Of a stretch of 8,831 bases of DNA, positions 1 to 5,687 are shown piece after piece (position 1 is the first letter of the stretch; the number at the start of each line of letters is the position of its first letter). Origin of the DNA: Chloroflexia bacterium (GTDB lineage: Bacteria > Chloroflexota > Chloroflexia > QHBQ01 > JADMIH01); the NCBI GenBank assembly GCA_025927935.1, contig JAICKM010000258.1, forward strand, positions 1 to 8,831, in the 5' to 3' direction. The translations under genes and the position numbers were made by a program. The notes beneath the pieces are model-generated. The model made no database searches and had not been told where the DNA came from. It saw only the letters and a list, made by a program, of their open reading frames with translations.

Positions 1-173
1 GCAGCGGGGCGCGTGGGAGGTTGGGCCTGCGCCGCAGACGGCGCTGGCAGCAGCGCATGCCACAGTAATAGGGCCGGCACCAGGCCGGCCCCTAATAATA
101 GACAGTAGCGGATGCGGAGATTTAGCAGGCGTCGCTGAATACCAGATCCCGCGGATAATCGCACGGTCCGCAT
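1..173 (-). CDS. Secreted or membrane-anchored protein, N-terminal part only (runs off the window)
   Basis: An open frame starts at ATG 173-171 and stays open to the window edge, giving 57 codons. The start is supported by a strong Shine-Dalgarno sequence, AAAGGAGG at 187-180, six bases before the ATG. The visible protein has a long basic n-region (residues 1-23, with eight Arg), a hydrophobic stretch at about 24-42 (CLLLGAGLVPALLLWHALL), then Ala/Pro/Gln-rich sequence with a plausible signal peptidase site after APSAAQA. It therefore looks like a secreted protein or one held by an N-terminal anchor. The start lies 46 nt after the NicO transporter stop in the same direction, so it is probably the next gene of that operon. 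No family can be named because the mature domain lies outside the window. Confidence 0.72.
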   Translation of the reverse strand, partial: MRTVRLSAGSGIQRRLLNLRIRYCLLLGAGLVPALLLWHALLPAPSAAQAQPPTRPA

Positions 174-179
174 GTTCCG

Positions 180-187
180 CCTCCTTT
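180..187 (-). promoter_or_regulatory. Shine-Dalgarno sequence of the partial secreted-protein gene
   Basis: AAAGGAGG on the minus strand, six bases upstream of ATG 173-171. It is the main reason to accept the short partial reading frame at the window edge as a gene. Confidence 0.7.
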
Positions 188-219
188 ACGGCATCTATCG
201 CAGTAATCGTCCCTCCCGG

Positions 220-2085
220 CTAACGTAACAAGCCCGCCGCGTTCAACGCTTCGAAGGCGATCAGCATGCCGAGGCAGGAGACGGCCAGGGCCGAGGCCAT
301 CGGCAGGCGGCCCCAGACCGCCCCGCTCATGCGGACCCGGCCCAGCAACCCCCGTCCGTAGACCATGAGCAGGCCGATGCCGGTCAGCACGCAGGCCAGC
401 CCCAGGCTGAAGGCCACAATCAGCAGCAGGCCCAGGCCGACCCGGTGCGAGGCAATCGCCACCAGCAACACCACCAGTGCCGAGGGGCAGGGGATGATCC
501 CGCCGGTGATGCCCAGCGCAAGCATACTGCCGATGGTGACTTGCTGGCCGTCGGCAGGTAAATGCGTGTGCTCCCGCCCGAAGGGGCCGTGCTTGTGCGG
601 CGTGAGCGCATCATGATCGTGGTCGTGATCATGGTCGTAGGTGTGCGCGTGGTCGTGATCATGGTCGTGGGTGTGCGCGTGGTCGTGCCCGTGATCATGG
701 TCATGATCCGCGTGGCTGTGGGCTAGCGCGTGGTCGTGCCCGTGATCATGGTCATGATCCGCGTGGCTGTGGGCTAGCGCGTGGTCATGGCTGTGACCGT
801 GATCATGGTCGTGGTCCGCGCGGGCGTGGGCTAGCGCGTGGTCATGGTCGTGATCGTGATCATGGCCCGCGTGGCTCAGCGCCAATTGGGGGGCAGCGTC
901 ATGTTCATGCGCGGCGTGCTCATGGGCTAAACCATGCGCGTGGGCGTACTCATGCGGGTCATAGGCGGGAGTGGCACTAGCGGGCGCAGCGACGGCAACC
1001 ACCGTGCGGCGGCTGCGCGCCCAGGCGTTGCGGCGCTGCCAGAACATGGCGACGCCCATCACGGCAATCAGCAGGCCCGAGAAGAAGCCGAGCCAGGGGT
1101 AGAGCGTCTCCGGCAGCACATACTGCGAGGCATAGAGCACGATCAGGCCGAGCACAAACACGCCGATGGTGTGGCTGATCGTCACGGTGACGCCGAGGAA
1201 CGCGGCGTGCCAGGCGGTGCCCCGGCTGCCCACCAGGTAGGCGGCGACGACCGTCTTGCCGTGGCCCGGCGAGAGGGCGTGCGCCGCGCCCAGCCCAAAG
1301 GCGACCACCAGGCCGATCAGCAGCGCATCCAGGGGCAATTCTTTCTGGTTGATCAGTTCGGTCAGCGCGTCACTGCGCGACTGCGCCCAGGCCATCGCGT
1401 CCTGCGGCTGGGCTTGCGGTGCGGCGGCGGCCCCGGCATCGCCGGTCGTGGCGACGCCGGGCGCGAAGACGATCTCCGCCGAGGTGACTTGTGGCGGGTT
1501 GTTCAGGAACTCAGGCCGGTACTGCGTCAGCGCGGCGCTCAAATCCGTCGCCGGGACGCTGCTCTGAGTCAGGGCCGTGCCGTTGGTGCTGCGCGCGATG
1601 ATCTCCTTCCAGCCGATGCGCTCGTTGTAGTTCGTGTCGCGGTAGGCCAGGCTGCCATGTGTGGTGCTGCCGAGCGGCGCCGTCCAGTGCAGTTCCAGGC
1701 GCATCGTCGGCAAGCCCCCCGCGCCGGGCGGGAAGCTGAGCGCCGGGCGGCCCACCAGCGACAGCGGCAACGCCGCGCCGTCCACCGTCAGCGTGAGATT
1801 ACTAACCAGGTCCGCGGCACGCTGAGCGGTGTAGGTATCCTGCTCGGCGGGGGTCAGGCTTGTGCTGTGGTCGGCGCGGATGGTGCCCAGTTCCTGGTAG
1901 GTTGGGATCTCGGCCATATCGACCACATAGAGCAGATCGACGTGGCCCTGGCCCACCGTCAGCGCGCTGTAGCGGTTGATGGTGAAGTTGCCCATGGGAT
2001 GGGCGCTCACCGCGCGGGGGGCGGCGACCAGCAGCAGACCGGCGCCCAGGACGGCAAGCAACACCAGGCGGAAGGAGCGATTCAT
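220..2085 (-). CDS. NicO/RcnA-type nickel/cobalt transporter with extracytoplasmic N-domain and His-rich loop
   Basis: A 621-residue membrane protein predicted to move Ni2+/Co2+ or a similar divalent metal across the cytoplasmic membrane. Residues 1-28 are a signal peptide ending AVSA, so the mature protein would begin H29-P-M-G-N-F. An extracytoplasmic domain follows to about 245. Membrane segments lie near 252-272, 293-318, 329-349, 517-565 (two helices) and 598-618. The NicO signatures are HALSPGHGKT (H269, H275, K277), TISHTIGV (about 302-309) and GGIIPCPSA around C533. Between helices, residues 378-511 form a loop with about 48 His, mostly His-Asp alternation; E. coli RcnA has a shorter His-rich segment. 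By family it may be an exporter (RcnA-like) or an uptake permease, and sequence alone does not decide direction. The start ATG is ten bases after the TPR gene stop. Confidence 0.88.
   Translation of the reverse strand: MNRSFRLVLLAVLGAGLLLVAAPRAVSAHPMGNFTINRYSALTVGQGHVDLLYVVDMAEIPTYQELGTIRADHSTSLTPAEQDTYTAQRAADLVSNLTLTVDGAALPLSLVGRPALSFPPGAGGLPTMRLELHWTAPLGSTTHGSLAYRDTNYNERIGWKEIIARSTNGTALTQSSVPATDLSAALTQYRPEFLNNPPQVTSAEIVFAPGVATTGDAGAAAAPQAQPQDAMAWAQSRSDALTELINQKELPLDALLIGLVVAFGLGAAHALSPGHGKTVVAAYLVGSRGTAWHAAFLGVTVTISHTIGVFVLGLIVLYASQYVLPETLYPWLGFFSGLLIAVMGVAMFWQRRNAWARSRRTVVAVAAPASATPAYDPHEYAHAHGLAHEHAAHEHDAAPQLALSHAGHDHDHDHDHALAHARADHDHDHGHSHDHALAHSHADHDHDHGHDHALAHSHADHDHDHGHDHAHTHDHDHDHAHTYDHDHDHDHDALTPHKHGPFGREHTHLPADGQQVTIGSMLALGITGGIIPCPSALVVLLVAIASHRVGLGLLLIVAFSLGLACVLTGIGLLMVYGRGLLGRVRMSGAVWGRLPMASALAVSCLGMLIAFEALNAAGLLR
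619..678 (-). repeat. Two 30-bp tandem repeats in the His-rich loop
   Basis: Units 619-648 and 649-678 differ at one base (639 versus 669). Each encodes ten residues of His/Asp/Ala/Thr sequence. The near identity suggests recent slippage or unequal recombination in frame. Confidence 0.85.
677..835 (-). repeat. 51-bp tandem repeats (two perfect, one expanded) in the His-rich loop
   Basis: Units 677-727 and 728-778 are identical 51-bp copies encoding a 17-residue His-rich unit containing ALAHSHADHDHDHGHDH. A diverged 57-bp copy follows at 779-835 (ALAHARADHDHDHGHSHDH), and a partial copy begins at 836. All unit lengths are multiples of three, so copy-number change keeps the frame and would only alter the number of metal-binding His/Asp side chains. 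Confidence 0.88.
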
Positions 2086-2092
2086 GGGAACT

Positions 2093-2098
2093 CTCCTA
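2093..2098 (-). promoter_or_regulatory. Shine-Dalgarno of the transporter overlapping the TPR stop codon
   Basis: On the minus strand the TPR stop TAG (2098-2096) is itself the start of TAGGAGAG, the Shine-Dalgarno of the transporter whose ATG is at 2085-2083. Stop and start are ten bases apart. This arrangement predicts translational coupling and roughly matched production of the two proteins. Confidence 0.8.
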
Positions 2099-3421
2099 CT
2101 TTTTCAGCAGCGCCGTGGCCTGGGGCGCATACTTGAGGCTAAAATGCGGATTGATCGCCAGCGCCTGCTGGAGGTTCTTGCGGGCATTCGCACTGTCGCC
2201 TAACCCATTATAGATCAGGCCCAGATGGAAATAGAAGAGGGCGTTCTGCGTGCCCAGGCGCATGGCCTGCTGTTCCGCCGCCAGCGCCTCGGCGTAGCGC
2301 CCGGCCCGGTAGAGCGTCCAGGCCAGGGCATCCTGGGTGTGGATGTCGTGCCGCCAGGCGGCGGCGCTCTGCGCCAGTTGCACCGCCGCCGCCGCATCCT
2401 GGTCCTGATCAGCCAGGAAAGCGGCCTTCTCCATGCCTACATCCACACCATTGACCTCAAAGACATGGAAAATGTAGCTAACGAGGTCGTATTGCGCCTG
2501 AGCGTTCTTGGTGTCGCCGGTCGCGGCATAGAGGTCGCCCAGCGCCTGGACATATTGCGGCAAGGGCACCACGGCGACCGCCGCTTTGTAGAGAGTCACA
2601 GCCTCGGCGGTTCGCCCCTGGGCCGCGCGCACGGCGGCCAATCCCGCCTGGGCATGGAAGTAGCCGGGGTAGACGGCCAGCGCCGCGTTATACTCGCGCT
2701 CGGCGTCGTCCAGGCGCCCGCTGTTGAAATAGAGCGTGCCAAGTTGCACATGGGCCCAGCCGGCATTCTCCGGCGCAGGGCCGCCCGCCTCCGCGGCCTG
2801 GCGCATGGCCTGGATCGCGCCCTCGACATCGCCGTACAATTCGCGGGCGTAGGATACTCGCGCATAGGAACTAAGATCGGGGCGCAGGTTGATCATCTGC
2901 TGAAAGGTCGCCACAGCCTGGTCATAGTCGCCCAACTCGATCTGCGCGTCGCCGATGACCCCATAGGCATAGGCTTTTTGCGGGGCAAGAGCCTGGGCTT
3001 TGTGGCCCCAGTCGAGCGCATCGCGGAACTGGTGGCGCGAAAGCTCCAGGGAACCAATGCCCGCCGTCGCGTCAAAGCTGCCGGGGTTAATCGCCAGTGC
3101 CTTGCGCAGAACCGTTTCGGCCTGGGCATAGAAGGTCGGGTCGCTCGTTTCGCGGGCCTTCTGCAAATAGGCCAGGCCCAGCTGGGCCAGGGAGTTATCG
3201 TCGTTGGCGTGCGACTGCAACCGCGTCTTCATATCGCTGATAATGCGGTCGGCGTAACCCTGCTGCGGCGTGACCCCGGAGGCGATCACGCCCGCCGGAT
3301 CGGCCACGGGCGCGGGCGCGAGCGGCCCGGCGATAGTCGGCGCAAACAGCAGGCTGCCCGCGACGAGCAGCAGCGCCACGCCCACCATAATTGTCAGTCG
3401 ATTGCCCAGTAGTTTCGCCAC
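2096..3421 (-). CDS. Membrane-anchored tetratricopeptide repeat (TPR) protein
   Basis: A 441-residue protein that starts with GTG at 3421-3419. A GGAGG lies 11 bases upstream, slightly far, but no better in-frame start is visible. Residues 10-28 form one hydrophobic segment (signal anchor or uncleaved signal), followed by a Pro/Ala linker to about 50. The rest is about nine TPR-like helix pairs, the clearest at 150-181, 222-253 (AHVQLGTLYFNSG then the second helix ending YPG), 256-287 and 394-427 (ending ALAINP). TPR arrays bind proteins and have no catalytic role, so this is probably a scaffold on the outer face of the membrane. It lies between the DUF4331 genes and the metal transporter and is coupled to the transporter by a ten-base gap. 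Its partner is not identifiable from sequence. Confidence 0.87.
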   Translation of the reverse strand: MAKLLGNRLTIMVGVALLLVAGSLLFAPTIAGPLAPAPVADPAGVIASGVTPQQGYADRIISDMKTRLQSHANDDNSLAQLGLAYLQKARETSDPTFYAQAETVLRKALAINPGSFDATAGIGSLELSRHQFRDALDWGHKAQALAPQKAYAYGVIGDAQIELGDYDQAVATFQQMINLRPDLSSYARVSYARELYGDVEGAIQAMRQAAEAGGPAPENAGWAHVQLGTLYFNSGRLDDAEREYNAALAVYPGYFHAQAGLAAVRAAQGRTAEAVTLYKAAVAVVPLPQYVQALGDLYAATGDTKNAQAQYDLVSYIFHVFEVNGVDVGMEKAAFLADQDQDAAAAVQLAQSAAAWRHDIHTQDALAWTLYRAGRYAEALAAEQQAMRLGTQNALFYFHLGLIYNGLGDSANARKNLQQALAINPHFSLKYAPQATALLKK

Positions 3422-3458
3422 GATGTTTCGCGCCTCCCTGATATTGGTCTGCTGTCGT

Positions 3459-3475
3459 TAGCGGGCCTTACGCTA
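3459..3475 (-). other. Small hairpin in the TPR gene leader
   Basis: TAGCG and CGCTA arms flank a seven-base loop, 38-54 bases upstream of the GTG start. It is short and could be chance. Confidence 0.25.
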
Positions 3476-3499
3476 CCGTTTCGAGATCCCGGCGATTTG

Positions 3500-3526
3500 G
3501 GGCACTTCTGCACTGGTCGAGTGCCC
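3500..3526 (-). other. Inverted repeat in the TPR gene leader
   Basis: Perfect 7-bp arms GGGCACT (3500-3506) and AGTGCCC (3520-3526) enclose 13 bases. It sits about 80-105 nt upstream of the TPR start. It could be a leader hairpin or a protein-binding dyad. No U-run follows it on the minus strand, so it does not look like a terminator. Confidence 0.4.
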
Positions 3527-3545
3527 GATAGATGCTAATTTTTCC

Positions 3546-3555
3546 GTATATATAC
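3546..3555 (-). promoter_or_regulatory. AT-rich palindrome GTATATATAC, possible -10 region for the TPR gene
   Basis: A perfect 10-bp palindrome in an otherwise GC-rich gap, lying just after the DUF4331 hairpin and about 125 bases upstream of the TPR start. TATATA could act as a -10 box for separate transcription of the TPR-transporter pair. No convincing -35 hexamer is present, so this is a weak call. Confidence 0.25.
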
Positions 3556-3563
3556 CGGGACGA

Positions 3564-3593
3564 GCGGGAGCAGGTCACAACGCCTGCTCCCGC
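3564..3593 (-). terminator. Strong hairpin after DUF4331 gene 1 (3' processing or terminator-like)
   Basis: An 11-bp perfect stem (3564-3574 with 3583-3593) closes an eight-base loop, nine bases after the stop codon at 3603. The core arms are CGGGAGCAGG and CCTGCTCCCG. No U-run follows on the minus strand (next is TCGTCCCGG), so intrinsic termination would be weak. A 3'-end stabilising hairpin that reduces read-through into the TPR gene is equally likely. The same hairpin follows the second DUF4331 gene. Confidence 0.5.
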
Positions 3594-3602
3594 CCGGCCT
3601 GG

Positions 3603-5216
3603 TTACTTCTTGACCTGGCCGGCGGCGCGGCGGCGTACTGCCCACCCGCCGGCCAGGATCAGGCCGCCGGCCGCCGCGACCAGCGCGAGCAGCATGACGT
3701 AAATGTCGGCCAGGTGGCCGCTATCGGTCGCGCCCGTGCGCGGCATACCAGGGGCCCCGGCTACCGGCGGTTGCTGAGACGGTGGGCCTGCCGTGGCCCC
3801 CCCGCCGGTCGTCGCGGAGAACGGATAGTTGACCGTGCCCTCGTGGGGCAGCGCGACGTACGGGAAGCTCGTGCGGAACGGTACATCGTTCGCGTCCACG
3901 CCATCGCCAAGTTGGGCGGCTAGCGGATCCGCTTTGAAGTCCGGGTGGAACAGCGGATACGCAGCCCCGGCCACGGCCTTGAGTGAGATATCGAACACAT
4001 CGTCGGCCAGGCGGCGCCCGTTCGGGAATCCGGCCAGATCGCCCCCGATTACGCCCAGATTATTCGGATTGGCCGTGGGTGGCACGCCCATATTGAGCCG
4101 CAGTTCCTCGGACGGCTTCACATTCGGCGGCATGGTCGCGCCCTTGATCCCGGTGAGGAAGATCGCCACCAAGTCGTCGCGCGGCGTCGGGGGCACCTGG
4201 ATGTTATATAGCTTGTTGAGCAGCTTGGGAAGTTCAGGATCGGTGACGCCCCCCAGGAACTGGGCATCGTCAGCCGGCTTGGAGCTGTTGAACAGGTCCT
4301 TGGCACCCATCGGCACCACCACTTCGTTGACTAGCGGCTGGCCCAGGCGGCTCACTTGCACCCAATCGCCCGAGTCTTGCGGCGCCTGGCCGGCCCGCAG
4401 CACGCGGCTGGTCTGGCGGCTCGTGGTCGACCAGACGCCGATGATCGCGTTGGCATCTGTCGGCGCGGCCGGCTTCGCGCCGTTGGCAGTCAGCCGGGTC
4501 ATCGGCACCTGGAGCGCGATGGTGTGAACGTTGAAACCCTTGAGGGTGTCGATGCCGCCGCCCATATTGCCGGGCAATTTGCGCACGGTCAACAGGTCGA
4601 AGATACTGAAGTCGAGGAAGAAGGAATCGTCGGCCTGCCCGGCGAAGACCTGGCTACCGTCGCTCAAGGGGTGGATCCCTGCGTTCGACAGCGCCTCATA
4701 GTTCGGTGTGGACTTCGGCCCGACCCGGTCGGGTGGCGACAGGAGGTTCTGGCCGAGTACGGTGGCTTTGCCGTCGTCGAGGCGAGTCACGGTATAGGTC
4801 TGCTTAAAGGTCAGGTTCGGCGAGTCGATACTCTCGATTGGGCCGGTGTTGTAGTGCGAGGTATTCGGATTGGCGATCTGCGTGGTGAAGCGGAACTGAT
4901 AGGTGATGTGCGACTGCGCATCGCCCACATTGTCGATGTGCAACTCGTACATAATATCATCGCCGAAGCGGTAGAAGTTCGGGCCATTGCCCGGATTCTC
5001 GAACGGGTTGAAGTTAGCGACAAAGGTCACGGTGTCGGGCTTGTCGGGGCTGACGAAGGCGTAGACGTCGGTGTTGTCGGCCTCGGGGTCGTTGATGATC
5101 ATCGGGGCTTCACGATGGCTGGAAGCCCCGACCTGCGCGGAGTGCAGGCCGAAGACAGCCAATCCAAGAACGAGGGCCAAAGCAAGCAGTGTGTTGACGA
5201 TACGTGCGACTTTCAT
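3603..5216 (-). CDS. DUF4331 family secreted protein, cell-surface anchored (paralogue 1)
   Basis: A 537-residue exported protein of the DUF4331 family; no molecular function is established for the family to my knowledge. Residues 1-31 are a signal peptide with a likely cut at VGA|SS. The family hallmark SSHREAP (32-38) follows, then DNTDVYAFVSPDKPDTVTF, a GDDIMYELHIDN block, and HITYQFRF. Further conserved blocks are KLPGN, LFNSSKPADDAQFLG, YNIQVPPTPRDDL, LRLNMGVPP and FPNGRRLADDV. Near the C-terminus, MPRTG (491-495), a hydrophobic stretch (about 505-527) and a basic tail (RRRAAGQVKK) resemble an LPxTG sorting signal or a simple membrane anchor. The start ATG has AGGAG seven bases upstream. 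It is about three quarters identical by eye to the next gene upstream, a tandem duplication. Confidence 0.9.
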   Translation of the reverse strand: MKVARIVNTLLALALVLGLAVFGLHSAQVGASSHREAPMIINDPEADNTDVYAFVSPDKPDTVTFVANFNPFENPGNGPNFYRFGDDIMYELHIDNVGDAQSHITYQFRFTTQIANPNTSHYNTGPIESIDSPNLTFKQTYTVTRLDDGKATVLGQNLLSPPDRVGPKSTPNYEALSNAGIHPLSDGSQVFAGQADDSFFLDFSIFDLLTVRKLPGNMGGGIDTLKGFNVHTIALQVPMTRLTANGAKPAAPTDANAIIGVWSTTSRQTSRVLRAGQAPQDSGDWVQVSRLGQPLVNEVVVPMGAKDLFNSSKPADDAQFLGGVTDPELPKLLNKLYNIQVPPTPRDDLVAIFLTGIKGATMPPNVKPSEELRLNMGVPPTANPNNLGVIGGDLAGFPNGRRLADDVFDISLKAVAGAAYPLFHPDFKADPLAAQLGDGVDANDVPFRTSFPYVALPHEGTVNYPFSATTGGGATAGPPSQQPPVAGAPGMPRTGATDSGHLADIYVMLLALVAAAGGLILAGGWAVRRRAAGQVKK

Positions 5217-5223
5217 GAGAAAT

Positions 5224-5228
5224 CTCCT
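5224..5228 (-). promoter_or_regulatory. Ribosome binding site of DUF4331 gene 1
   Basis: AGGAG followed by ATTTCTC and ATG. The same GGAGATTTC core precedes the second paralogue, so the leader around the Shine-Dalgarno belongs to the duplicated unit. Confidence 0.75.
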
Positions 5229-5310
5229 TGCTGCTCATACGACATCAAGAGTCGAGGAAGAAGCAGCGGCATTGAACGATGTGTCGCAGTGTCCCTGACC
5301 AGTCCACATC

Positions 5311-5330
5311 GCGAGATTCCCTAATCTCGC
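5311..5330. promoter_or_regulatory. 20-bp inverted repeat upstream of DUF4331 gene 1 (candidate operator)
   Basis: GCGAGATT (5311-5318), spacer CCCT, AATCTCGC (5323-5330): perfect 8-bp arms about 95-115 bases upstream of the start codon. Size and symmetry fit the site of a dimeric repressor. It could also fold as a leader hairpin. No regulator gene is in the window. Confidence 0.45.
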
Positions 5331-5647
5331 ATAAGAGCCACAAGATAGCGTGGCAGCGAGCGCGACGGATGGATCCCGGCCACCCCCGGCACTCTCGGTG
5401 TAGACTGTAATGCTCCTCCTTCCGCAGGTAAGAATTAGCCGCTGTGCGGCCGGGGTGAGGAGCCTCACGATAAGACTAAACTGCTTGCGCTTATCCCGGA
5501 TCTGTGAAGCACCGCAGGGTATAACCCTGATAATATGCGCCTGTTATGGACTTTCTTGTAGTATCAGACCAAAGGTAATTCTAAATATAATCGCTATGAG
5601 TGCACCTGATTAATAATGGTATACCTGCTATATTTCGTGTTCTCGCA

Positions 5648-5679
5648 GCCGGGAGCAGGTCACAGCGCCTGCTCCCGGC
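5648..5679 (-). terminator. Strong hairpin after DUF4331 gene 2 (copy of the hairpin after gene 1)
   Basis: A 12-bp perfect stem (5648-5659 with 5668-5679) closes an eight-base loop, eight bases after the stop codon at 5688. Core arms and loop match the hairpin at 3564-3593 except for one loop base. No U-run follows on the minus strand (next is TGCGAGAACACG). It is either a Rho-independent terminator of poor form or a 3'-end stability element. Confidence 0.5.
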
Positions 5680-5687
5680 CCGCGTGC

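Larger units (their letters stand above)
5217..5687 (-). other. 471-nt gap between the DUF4331 paralogues with several small palindromes
   Basis: No convincing gene. From about 5470 to 5640 the sequence is clearly more AT-rich than its surroundings. It carries several short perfect inverted repeats: 5311-5330, 5438-5450 (GCCGC-TGT-GCGGC), 5455-5468 (GTGAGG-AG-CCTCAC), 5515-5529 (CAGGGT-ATA-ACCCTG) and the 8-bp GGTATACC at 5618-5625. It probably holds the promoter and control region of paralogue 1, but no standard -35/-10 pair stands out on the minus strand. The 77-codon frame at 5468-5235 lacks a usable ribosome binding site and any protein-like character. I do not recognise a known riboswitch. 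Confidence 0.5.

Noticed and set aside
619..835. Tandem repeats considered as a CRISPR-like array or minisatellite
   Set aside because: There are no unique spacers, and the repeats are in frame within a His-rich loop of a transporter.
934..2136. 400-codon plus-strand frame opposite the transporter gene
   Set aside because: Arg/Gly/Gln/His-rich low-complexity translation with no domain. It mirrors a well-supported minus-strand gene in GC-rich DNA.
2225..3412. 395-codon plus-strand frame opposite the TPR gene
   Set aside because: Antisense shadow. The minus strand has clear TPR consensus, and this frame has no recognisable domain.
5235..5468. 77-codon minus-strand frame upstream of DUF4331 gene 1
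   Set aside because: No usable ribosome binding site at its start. It spans the 20-bp inverted repeat and has no protein-like features.
5430..5560. Palindromic gap considered as a cobalamin or Ni/Co riboswitch
   Set aside because: I could not find the conserved boxes of either class, and only small unlinked hairpins are visible.
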